Assembly (NCBI GenBank): GCA_016290325.1
Contig: JAEETL010000028.1
Coordinates: 1-35,711, forward strand
Length of the DNA: 35,711 bases
Source: Muribaculaceae bacterium
GTDB taxonomy: Bacteria > Bacteroidota > Bacteroidia > Bacteroidales > Muribaculaceae
Direction of reading: 5' to 3'
Position numbers and translations under genes: made by a program. Below are positions 18,092 to 24,906 of the stretch, in pieces (within the stretch, counting starts at the first letter, position 1; each line of letters opens with the position of its first letter). The notes under the pieces were generated by a model. It did no database searches. It saw only the letters and a program-made list of their open reading frames with translations, and was not told the DNA's origin.

Positions 18092-19258
18092 ATGGATAGA
18101 AGAAAATTTATCGCAGGAATGGGACTGACGGCTATCGCTGCCGCATCGCCCGTATCGATTGACGCTGTTGAGCGTGTGGCAAAAAAAACGCGTAAGAAAG
18201 CCGTGCCTAGGGTGAACCAAGTGCCCAAGACGGGTAAGTTGAAACTCTCGTTCTTCCCCTATGAGCTCAAGTTGCGCCATGCTTTCAACCTGGCGCGCTA
18301 CAGCCGCACCACCACACCTGACGTGCAGGTGACCCTGGAGTATGAGGGAATCAAGGGCTATGGCGAGGCATCGATGCCGCCCTACCTGGGCGAGAGTGTC
18401 GAGAGCGTGACCACGTTCCTCAACAAGCTTGATTTGAATCAGTTCAACGACCCCTTCCGCATCGAGGACATCCTTGACTATGTGGACCATGTTGACGAGA
18501 ATAACCGTGCCGCCAAGGCCAGTATCGATATCGCCCTGCATGACCTGCTGGGTAAGATTATGGGCCAGCCATGGTACAAGATTTGGGGTTACAATCCCGA
18601 TAAGACACCCGTCACCAGCATGACCATCGGTATCGACACGCCAGAGGTCGTTCGCCAGAAAGTTGAGGAAGCTCGTCCTTACAAACTCATCAAGGTGAAA
18701 ATGGGTCTTGACCGCGACCAGGAGACCATCGAGATCATACGTGAGATGATGCCCGATGTGCCCATCTGTGTGGACTGCAACCAGGGATGGAACGACAAGG
18801 AATATGCTCTTGAGATGTGTCACTGGCTCAAGGAGCGTAACTGCCTGTTTGTTGAGCAACCATTTGACAAGACGTGGCTCGACGAGACTGCATGGCTGCG
18901 TGAGCGCTCTCCGCTGCCCATCATCGCCGACGAGGCCTTCCAGCGCCTTCCTGACATCGTCAAGTTCAAGGGCGTGTATGACGGCATCAACATCAAGCTG
19001 ATGAAGAGCACTGGCCTGTACGAGGCCCACAAGATGGTGACCCTGGCTCGCGCACTCGACATGAAGGTGATGATCGGTTGCATGACGGAGACCTCGTGTG
19101 CCGTGACGGCAGCCGCCAACCTGTCGCCTGTCGTGGACTATGCCGACTTGGATGGCAACCTGCTCATCGCTAACGACCGCTTCACGGGCATGACTGTCGA
19201 GAACGGTAAAATCACCCTCCACGACCGTCCCGGCATTGGCATTGAATTACTCAAATAA
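18092..19258 (+). CDS. Dipeptide epimerase (L-Ala-D/L-Glu type), enolase superfamily
   Basis: Encodes 388 aa. The N-terminus DRRKFIAGMGLTAIAAASP resembles a twin-arginine signal, so the enzyme may be exported in folded form. The enolase-superfamily active site is complete. The KxK motif is K201-V-K203, the metal ligands are D228 (VDCNQGW), E255 (VEQP) and D280 (ADEA), and the opposing lysine is K302 (NIKLMKSTG). These enzymes interconvert L-Ala-D-Glu and L-Ala-L-Glu during murein peptide use. Bacteroides thetaiotaomicron has a studied homologue (BT1313) beside an NlpC/P60 gene, from memory. Related enzymes accept other dipeptides, so the exact substrate is uncertain. It is the third gene of the operon. 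Confidence 0.9.
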   Translation: MDRRKFIAGMGLTAIAAASPVSIDAVERVAKKTRKKAVPRVNQVPKTGKLKLSFFPYELKLRHAFNLARYSRTTTPDVQVTLEYEGIKGYGEASMPPYLGESVESVTTFLNKLDLNQFNDPFRIEDILDYVDHVDENNRAAKASIDIALHDLLGKIMGQPWYKIWGYNPDKTPVTSMTIGIDTPEVVRQKVEEARPYKLIKVKMGLDRDQETIEIIREMMPDVPICVDCNQGWNDKEYALEMCHWLKERNCLFVEQPFDKTWLDETAWLRERSPLPIIADEAFQRLPDIVKFKGVYDGINIKLMKSTGLYEAHKMVTLARALDMKVMIGCMTETSCAVTAAANLSPVVDYADLDGNLLIANDRFTGMTVENGKITLHDRPGIGIELLK

Positions 19259-19277
19259 CACTTAAACCGATTATGAT

Positions 19278-19312
19278 GCCCGCGCCAGTGTGCCGTGACA
19301 TTGGCGCCGGGC
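19278..19312 (+). terminator. Strong GC-rich hairpin between epimerase and SGNH genes
   Basis: GCCCGCGCCAGTGT (19278-19291) pairs with 19298-19312 around GCCGTG, with one bulged G and one G-U pair. ACAATTTT follows. It can be a terminator with a weak U-tract. The start codon of the next gene is only 13 bases beyond it and no promoter fits in between, so it may instead be an attenuator or a translation-controlling stem. Confidence 0.6.
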
Positions 19313-19325
19313 ACAATTTTACTGA

Positions 19326-20135
19326 ATGAATAAACCTTATTGGGGACTGTGGTCCCTGCTACTAGTCGCTCTGGTTTTCTTTGCCTTCTTGTCGTTATGG
19401 CAGGACGGTATCACTGTGGGCGGTCTCGAGATAAAAACCGCTTCCTTTGCCCAAGACTTGGGAGTGGTGGATCCCGAAAACACGAATGGTAGCGGAAATA
19501 CCGACACATTGAAAAACAAAAAGCGGGTATCAAAGAAGGCTCAAGCCGATGACTGGCGAGCCCCCTTGGATACCACGGCCAAGGATATCCTCTTCATCGG
19601 CGACTCGATGCTTGAGGGACTGGCTCCACGTTTGGCAAAGTACTGTTCAAAAAACGGTCATACGCTGGTCGAGGTCATCTGGTACAGCAGCTCCACGCTG
19701 TATTGGGGACAATCTGACCGCCTGGCTAAGCTAATCGCTAAATATAAGCCCAATTACATCTTCGTGTGTTTGGGCGCCAATGAACTTTATGTACCAAACA
19801 TCAAGCACGCACGCAGACCCTATTTGAAAAAGATGCTGGCTGAGATTGGCGACATCCCTTACGTCTGGATCGGTCCCCCCAACTGGGACGAGGACACCGG
19901 CATCAACGACCTCCTGGCTCAGGAGACCGATAAGGGTTGTTTCTATCTGAGCGCCAATGACCATTTTGAAAGAAGCCGTGACGGCGCTCACCCCACGCGC
20001 GCCTCGGCCCACAAGTGGATGGACCGCGTCGTCAAGTGGTTAGAGACATCAGGCGCTCATCCTATTAAACTTGATGATCCTGGTGAGGGTATTGACCGTG
20101 CTACACACATCGTTGTTTATCAGCCTCCAACATAA
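19326..20135 (+). CDS. Membrane-anchored SGNH hydrolase, probable polysaccharide O-acetylation partner
   Basis: Encodes 269 aa. One N-terminal transmembrane segment (about 8-25) is followed by a low-complexity linker and an SGNH domain from about 85. The blocks are GDS with S94, G150 and N152 in LGANEL, and D219 and H222 in DGAHPT. SGNH proteins of this kind (AlgJ/AlgX, PatB) transfer or remove acetyl groups on extracytoplasmic glycans. The MBOAT gene begins five bases after the stop codon, which is the usual two-part acetylation arrangement. The acceptor polymer cannot be told from the sequence. Confidence 0.82.
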   Translation: MNKPYWGLWSLLLVALVFFAFLSLWQDGITVGGLEIKTASFAQDLGVVDPENTNGSGNTDTLKNKKRVSKKAQADDWRAPLDTTAKDILFIGDSMLEGLAPRLAKYCSKNGHTLVEVIWYSSSTLYWGQSDRLAKLIAKYKPNYIFVCLGANELYVPNIKHARRPYLKKMLAEIGDIPYVWIGPPNWDEDTGINDLLAQETDKGCFYLSANDHFERSRDGAHPTRASAHKWMDRVVKWLETSGAHPIKLDDPGEGIDRATHIVVYQPPT

Positions 20136-20140
20136 TTGAA

Positions 20141-21619
20141 ATGTTGCTCAACAATATAGATATCATCAACGTGCTCTCGTCGGCGTTTATGTTTAACCGC
20201 GACGAGCCCATGCTATTCAACAGCGGATTGTTCTGGATACTGTTCCTGCTGTTCCTGCCGCTGTATGCGATGCTCAAGTCACGCCGCAAGCAGATGATGC
20301 TTTTTGTCATCGCCTTCAGTCTGTTCTTCTTTTACAAGTCCAGCGGGTTGTTCTTCCTGTTGCTGGTGGCGACATCGCTATTTGACTGGTGGGTGGCATT
20401 GTTTGTCGATTCGAGCAAGAACCGTTTTCAACGGCGCTTGGCATTGTCGATATCGCTGGTATTCTCGTTGGGCATCCTGTTGTTCTTCAAGTACAGCAAC
20501 TTTGTCATTTGGAACTGGAACGAGCTGGTACATGGTAATTTCCAGCCCTTGGACCTGATTATGCCGGTGGGCGTGTCGTTCTACACCTTCCGCACCATTA
20601 GCTATGTGGTCGATGTATATAAAGGCAAAATCCAGCCAGTTGACGATTATTTGGACTATCTCTTCTTCCTGTCCTATTTCCCCTGTCTGGTTGCCGGACC
20701 CATCGTCAGGGCGAAGGATTTCCTGCCTCAGATGCAGGAAAACAAACCCGCCACACGCGAAATGATTTATGGCGGCTTATGGCTCGTCATGCTGGGTATC
20801 TTGAAGAAGGCCGTGTTTGCCGACTATATTGCCCAGTATAACAACATCGCTTTTGGTAACCCCACGGGATACACAGGTTTTGAGCTGCTTATGGCGGTGT
20901 TGGGCTTCACGATGCAGATTTATTGCGATTTCTCGGGCTATAGCGATATTGCGATAGGTTTAGGCAGCATCATGGGCTTTGATTTGGGCATCAACTTCAA
21001 TTTCCCTTACCGCTCGTTGAATGTTACCGAGTTTTGGCACCGTTGGCACATCACCCTCTCCACCTGGTTGCGTGACTATCTCTACATCCCGCTGGGCGGC
21101 AACCGCAAGGGTAGGGTAAGGCAGCACATCAATCTCATGGTGACGATGCTCTTGGGTGGTTTATGGCATGGAGCGGCCTGGACCTTCGTCGTTTGGGGCG
21201 CGGGTCATGGTATTGCCCTTTGTGTCCACAAGATTTGTAAACCCTGGCTTGACCGAATTGAGAGTACCCGCCCCACGCGTTTCATCTCTTGGCTGCTGAC
21301 GTTTAGTTTTGTGGCCTTCTTGTGGATTTTCTTCCGCGCTAGCTCATTCCATGCTGCTGGCCAAGTCATCAATCGGATATTTACTGATTTTGAGTGGGCT
21401 TATCTGCCCGTCTTTATCGAGAAGCGTGCTGTTTGGTGCGTGATGCTCGCCATCATTTTCGCCTTGCATTTCGTGCCCCGCCCCGCCTGGGACAACCTGC
21501 GTGACCGCTTCATTGGCGCCCCCTGGTGGATTAAACTGGTGTCGTTTATCATCCTCATTCAACTTGTCCTCCAGTTCGCCAGCGCCACTGTCCAGCCCTT
21601 CCTCTACTCCCAATTCTAG
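20141..21619 (+). CDS. MBOAT-family O-acyltransferase (AlgI/DltB/PatA type)
   Basis: Encodes 492 aa with about ten hydrophobic segments. The family core is clear: NVTEFWHRWHITLSTWLRDY followed by LYIPLGGNRKG, and GGLWHGAAWTFVVWGAGHG, which contains the conserved active-site histidine. The mid-protein MPVGVSFYTFRTISYVVDVY and DYLFFLSYFPCLVAGPI are also typical. MBOAT proteins pass an acyl group from a cytoplasmic donor across the membrane to an extracytoplasmic partner. Here the partner would be the SGNH protein encoded directly upstream. The start at 20141 keeps the N-terminal MFNRDEPMLFNSGLFW segment that homologues share. Confidence 0.92.
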   Translation: MLLNNIDIINVLSSAFMFNRDEPMLFNSGLFWILFLLFLPLYAMLKSRRKQMMLFVIAFSLFFFYKSSGLFFLLLVATSLFDWWVALFVDSSKNRFQRRLALSISLVFSLGILLFFKYSNFVIWNWNELVHGNFQPLDLIMPVGVSFYTFRTISYVVDVYKGKIQPVDDYLDYLFFLSYFPCLVAGPIVRAKDFLPQMQENKPATREMIYGGLWLVMLGILKKAVFADYIAQYNNIAFGNPTGYTGFELLMAVLGFTMQIYCDFSGYSDIAIGLGSIMGFDLGINFNFPYRSLNVTEFWHRWHITLSTWLRDYLYIPLGGNRKGRVRQHINLMVTMLLGGLWHGAAWTFVVWGAGHGIALCVHKICKPWLDRIESTRPTRFISWLLTFSFVAFLWIFFRASSFHAAGQVINRIFTDFEWAYLPVFIEKRAVWCVMLAIIFALHFVPRPAWDNLRDRFIGAPWWIKLVSFIILIQLVLQFASATVQPFLYSQF

Positions 21620-21651
21620 AGGAATAAAAACACTTTTCAGCTTTTTGACAA

Positions 21652-21681
21652 TGAATTATTCACAAAAATGCGAATAATTCA
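21652..21681. promoter_or_regulatory. Inverted repeat, probable antitoxin operator
   Basis: TGAATTATTC (21652-21661) and GAATAATTCA (21672-21681) are perfect inverted arms separated by ten bases. They cover the place where the -33 element of the promoter at 21693 should be. This fits an operator for autoregulation by the HigA-type antitoxin. No U-run follows, so a terminator is unlikely. Confidence 0.6.
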
Positions 21682-21692
21682 AGAATTGTTTG

Positions 21693-21700
21693 TAACTTTG
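21693..21700 (+). promoter_or_regulatory. -7 box of the toxin-antitoxin promoter
   Basis: TAACTTTG matches TAnnTTTG and would start a transcript about 40 bases before the toxin ATG. No clear TTTG occurs at the -33 position, which is instead occupied by the inverted repeat. Confidence 0.6.
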
Positions 21701-21744
21701 CGACTGAAATTAAGGTAGTTTTCTACAAGAAACGAGCTTGAATA

Positions 21745-22062
21745 ATGATAATTGAATTTGAGACAAAAGCTTTAGAGGAACTATATACTACAGGTTCCAC
21801 GTCCGACAGCAATTACAAGCGGCTCTCCAAAGATGTAGTCAAGCGATATGTCAAAGTGGTGAATTACCTAAAGGCCGCAAGACGCATCGAGGATTTATTC
21901 TTGATCAAGTCACTGCATTACGAGAAAAAGAAAGGGGATTTGAATGGTGTGGATGCGGTTTGGATAAATGCTCAATACCGTTTGCTTTTCCACTCTTCTC
22001 CCGATGAAACAGGTATAATAGTTAACGCATTGTTGTTTGAAATATCTAAGCATTATGAATAA
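21745..22062 (+). CDS. higB: HigB/RelE-family toxin
   Basis: Encodes 105 aa, typical for the family. The sequence runs from IIEFETKALEELYTTG through a helical middle (YLKAARRIEDLFLIKSLHYE) to VDAVWINAQYRLLFHSSP and a final ISKHYE. This matches plasmid-maintenance killer (HigB-like) RNases of the RelE fold, which cut mRNA on the ribosome. The toxin gene comes first and overlaps the antitoxin start by eight bases, the order characteristic of hig modules. Family membership is firm; RNase activity is inferred. Confidence 0.88.
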   Translation: MIIEFETKALEELYTTGSTSDSNYKRLSKDVVKRYVKVVNYLKAARRIEDLFLIKSLHYEKKKGDLNGVDAVWINAQYRLLFHSSPDETGIIVNALLFEISKHYE

Positions 22063-22420
22063 GAAAGAATATACTCCGTTAGTGGCCACCCATCCTGGTG
22101 AATTGATTCGCGATGAACTCAAGGAGCGTGGTATGACTCAAAAGCAACTCGCTGCCGAGATGGATGTCAAGCCCTCTGTCTTGAGTGAGACTGTTAACGG
22201 CAAACGTGCGGTGTCAGTCAATATGGCTCTGGCTTTGGAGAAGGCGTTAGGGATTCCTGCCGAGATATGGTTGAACATGCAGTCACAGTATGATTTGGAT
22301 GTCGCTAGCATTGCCGAGCGCGACAACCAACGTGAAACCATCAAGGTGACCATCCCTGTGCGTGACCGTGGCCTGTTGAAAGAGATTGCACGCAAATTCG
22401 GTTGGGCCTGCATGCTTTGA
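22055..22420 (+). CDS. higA: HigA-family antitoxin, helix-turn-helix
   Basis: Encodes 121 aa from the ATG at 22055, which overlaps the toxin stop codon. The hallmark HPGELIRDELKERGMTQKQLA, the start of an XRE-type helix-turn-helix, spans about residues 13-33, followed by VLSETVNGKRAVS and LGIPAEIWLNMQSQYDL. HigA proteins bind the toxin and repress their own operon. An upstream in-frame TTG at 22037 is less likely. The C-terminal region (about 86-121) is longer than in minimal HigA proteins and may contact the toxin. Confidence 0.9.
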   Translation: MNKKEYTPLVATHPGELIRDELKERGMTQKQLAAEMDVKPSVLSETVNGKRAVSVNMALALEKALGIPAEIWLNMQSQYDLDVASIAERDNQRETIKVTIPVRDRGLLKEIARKFGWACML

Positions 22421-22536
22421 GATAATATTCTGTCAGTGTTTTATGCTTGTGGTGTTGATTGATGTGGACAACAATCCATATTTGCTCCATAAGATTCACA
22501 CTACCCGTTAAATAACCCTAATATGCTCACAAGCAT

Positions 22537-22567
22537 TGTGTCATTACGGGAAAAATGCTACCTTTGC
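22537..22567 (+). promoter_or_regulatory. Promoter of glyS
   Basis: TTG (22537-22539), 20 bases, then TACCTTTG (22560-22567) fits the Bacteroidetes consensus. The leader to the ATG at 22609 is about 37 bases and shows no T-box features. Confidence 0.75.
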
Positions 22568-22608
22568 AGCTTGAAAATAAAACAATAACGAATAACAGAT
22601 AGACTACA

Positions 22609-24153
22609 ATGGCAAAACAGGAAGATGTTTTCAAGAAAATCGTGTCGCACGCCAAGGAATATGGCTTTGTGTTCCCCTCGAGTGAAATCTATGACGGCTT
22701 GGGCGCGGTTTATGACTATGCACAAAACGGCGTTGAGCTGAAAAACAATATCAAGCGTTACTGGTGGGAGGCGATGACCCTGCTGCACGAGAACATCGTG
22801 GGCATCGACAGTGCCATCTTCATGCACCCCACAATCTGGAAGGCTTCGGGCCACGTTGACGCGTTCAACGATCCCTTGATTGACAACCGCGACAGCAAGA
22901 AGCGCTACCGCGCCGACGTACTCATCGAGGACGAGATCGCCAAGATTGAGGAGAAGATGAACAAGGAGTGTGAGAAGGCTGCCAAGCGCTTCGGTGACAA
23001 GTTTGACGAGGCAATGTTCCGTCAGACCAATCCCCGCGTGCTTGAGAACCAAATGAAACGCGACGAACTGCACGCCCGCTACGAGAAGGCCATGAACGAC
23101 AACGACCTGGCCGAATTGAAGCAGATTATCGTTGACTATGAGATCGTTGACCCCGTGAGCGGCACCAAGAACTGGACCGACGTGCGTCAGTTCAACCTCA
23201 TGTTCAAGACCCAGATGGGAAGCAGCGCCGACTCGACAATGGACGTCTATCTGCGTCCCGAGACTGCTCAGGGCATCTTCGTGAATTTCTTAAACGTACA
23301 AAAGACCGGCCGTATGCGCATCCCCTTTGGTATCGCACAGATTGGTAAGGCTTTCCGCAACGAGATCGTGGCCCGTCAGTTCATCTTCCGTATGCGCGAG
23401 TTTGAGCAGATGGAGATGCAATTCTTTGTGCGTCCCGGCGAGGAGTTGAAGTGGTTTGACTTCTGGCGTGAGACTCGCCTGCGCTGGCACAAGGCCCTGG
23501 GCTTGGGTGACGAGAAATACCGTTTCCATGACCACGAGAAGCTGGCCCATTATGCCAACGCTGCCACCGATATCGAGTTCAAGATGCCGTTCGGCTTTAA
23601 GGAGGTGGAAGGCATCCACAGCCGTACTGACTTTGACCTGAGTCAGCATGCCAAGTACTCGGGCAAGAAGATTCAGTACTTTGACGCTGAGTTGAACGAG
23701 AGCTACACTCCCTATGTCATCGAGACATCGATCGGTGTGGACCGCATGTTCCTCTCGGTGATGTGCTCCAGCTACGAGGAGCAGCAGCTTGAGGGAGGCG
23801 ACACCCGCGTGGTATTGCACCTGCCCAAGGCCCTGGCTCCCATCAAGTGCGCCATCCTGCCGCTCGTCCGTAAGGACGGCATGCCCGAAAAGGCACACGA
23901 GATTATGAACATGTTGAAGTTTGACTTCGCATGTCACTACGAGGACAAGGATACCGTCGGCAAGCGCTACCGCCGCCAGGATGCCATCGGCACGCCCTAT
24001 TGCATCACCGTTGACGGCCAGACCCTCGAGGACAACACCGTCACCCTGCGTGACCGTGACACCATGCAGCAGCAGCGCGTTGCCATTGCTGACCTGCCCG
24101 CTATCATCAGCAAGGAGTGCAGCCTGAACAACGTCCTCCGCAAACTCATGTAA
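22609..24153 (+). CDS. glyS: Glycyl-tRNA synthetase, single-chain class II type
   Basis: Encodes 514 aa. It is the homodimeric form also found in archaea and eukaryotes, not the alpha2-beta2 form of E. coli. Class II motif 2 is at FRNE (249-252), continuing to MREFEQMEMQFFV. Motif 3 includes GVDR (376-379). The C-terminal anticodon-binding domain starts near residue 400 (LAPIKCAILPLV) and includes YRRQDAIGTPYCITVD. The N-terminal IVSHAKEYGFVFPSSEIYDGLGAVYDYAQNG is also typical. The enzyme charges tRNA-Gly with glycine in the cytoplasm. It has its own promoter and no tRNA gene nearby. Some annotations call this form glyQS. Confidence 0.97.
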   Translation: MAKQEDVFKKIVSHAKEYGFVFPSSEIYDGLGAVYDYAQNGVELKNNIKRYWWEAMTLLHENIVGIDSAIFMHPTIWKASGHVDAFNDPLIDNRDSKKRYRADVLIEDEIAKIEEKMNKECEKAAKRFGDKFDEAMFRQTNPRVLENQMKRDELHARYEKAMNDNDLAELKQIIVDYEIVDPVSGTKNWTDVRQFNLMFKTQMGSSADSTMDVYLRPETAQGIFVNFLNVQKTGRMRIPFGIAQIGKAFRNEIVARQFIFRMREFEQMEMQFFVRPGEELKWFDFWRETRLRWHKALGLGDEKYRFHDHEKLAHYANAATDIEFKMPFGFKEVEGIHSRTDFDLSQHAKYSGKKIQYFDAELNESYTPYVIETSIGVDRMFLSVMCSSYEEQQLEGGDTRVVLHLPKALAPIKCAILPLVRKDGMPEKAHEIMNMLKFDFACHYEDKDTVGKRYRRQDAIGTPYCITVDGQTLEDNTVTLRDRDTMQQQRVAIADLPAIISKECSLNNVLRKLM

Positions 24154-24198
24154 TTTTTAATGAGGCATTAGGCTTTAGCTCTTAGGCTTCGGTTTCCG

Positions 24199-24240
24199 AC
24201 ACCTAACACCTAAAACCTAAAACCTAACGCCTAATACCTA
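24199..24240 (+). repeat. Period-7 tandem repeat, ACACCTA-like, 6 copies
   Basis: Units are ACACCTA, ACACCTA, AAACCTA, AAACCTA, ACGCCTA and ATACCTA without gaps, ending six bases before the ATG of the FKBP-like gene. Upstream, ATTAGGC (24167-24173) is the exact complement of GCCTAAT (24229-24235), and another TTAGGC lies at 24182, so the leader could fold back on itself. Confidence 0.85.
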
Positions 24241-24246
24241 AAGAAA

Positions 24247-24783
24247 ATGAAGAAGTTTTTCTATACTGCCATCTTGGCCATCGTGGCTGTCACGATGCTC
24301 GATTCATGCTTGGGTAAAAACGTCTATGACGAGTACAAGGATTGGCGCGAGACAAATGACGAGTGGTATAGCCAGCAGGCCGCTTCGGGTCAATACACAA
24401 CAATCGTTGCACCCTGGGATCCTTCAGCTCAGGTACTCATGCGTTGGCACAACGACACGATGCTTACCCGCAACAACCTCAAGCCGCTTATCACTTCCAC
24501 AGTTGATGTGAAGTATCACCTCAGCATCTATGATGGTACGCCAGTCGACTCGTCCTATCTGAATACCTCACCAGCCGACAGCATTTACCGCTCGGAAATC
24601 ACTTCCAATGTTGAGGGATGGATCTTAGCGCTCACCAATATGCATGTGGGTGACAGCTGTACGGCTATTGTCCCTTACCATCAAGGTTATGGGTCTTATA
24701 ACAGAGGAGAATTACTCAAGCCTTACACTACCCTCGTCTTTGACATCAAGCTGGTGGACATTTATAAGTACAAAGCCAACTAA
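24247..24783 (+). CDS. FKBP-type peptidyl-prolyl isomerase-like lipoprotein
   Basis: Encodes 178 aa. A lipoprotein signal ends at C21 (VTMLDSC), so it is probably attached to a membrane facing the periplasm. The C-terminal half (about 85-175) fits the FKBP fold. It has VDVKYHLSIYDGTPVDSSY, then GWILALTNMHVGDSCTAIVPYHQGYG, and the final strand TTLVFDIKLVDI. These include the conserved tryptophan and the aliphatic and glycine-tyrosine positions of the active site. The sequence is divergent, so isomerase activity is not certain. It follows glyS by 93 bases, may share its transcript, and has a clear terminator. Confidence 0.8.
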   Translation: MKKFFYTAILAIVAVTMLDSCLGKNVYDEYKDWRETNDEWYSQQAASGQYTTIVAPWDPSAQVLMRWHNDTMLTRNNLKPLITSTVDVKYHLSIYDGTPVDSSYLNTSPADSIYRSEITSNVEGWILALTNMHVGDSCTAIVPYHQGYGSYNRGELLKPYTTLVFDIKLVDIYKYKAN

Positions 24784-24808
24784 AGCTTTGTAACGATCTG
24801 AAGATAAG

Positions 24809-24844
24809 AAATCCCCTTAGGCAATAGCGCCCAAGGGGATTTTT
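24809..24844 (+). terminator. Intrinsic terminator after the FKBP-like gene
   Basis: AAATCCCCTT (24809-24818) pairs exactly with AAGGGGATTT (24833-24842) around a 14-base loop and runs into TTTT. It lies about 25 bases past the stop codon and also separates this gene from the convergent minus-strand gene. Confidence 0.88.
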
Positions 24845-24880
24845 GTTGCTTTAAAAGTACCTAGTCCTTAGTTGGCATCC

Positions 24881-24906
24881 GCCTAATACCTATGACCTAA
24901 AACCTA
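24881..24906. repeat. Period-7 repeat, RCCTA core, 4 copies
   Basis: GCCTA at 24881 and ACCTA at 24888, 24895 and 24902 are spaced exactly seven bases apart. The last copy supplies the stop codon (TAG on the minus strand, 24906-24904) of the ATPase-CYTH gene. The same core occurs in the array at 24199 on the other side of the FKBP-like gene. Confidence 0.7.

Noticed and set aside
22421-22608. T-box or riboswitch before glyS
   Set aside because: I saw no T-box sequence, specifier stem or terminator there, only an ordinary promoter and a short A-rich leader.
24199-24906. CCTA-core repeats as a possible CRISPR array
   Set aside because: The units are seven bases long and contiguous, without spacers, and no cas genes are present.
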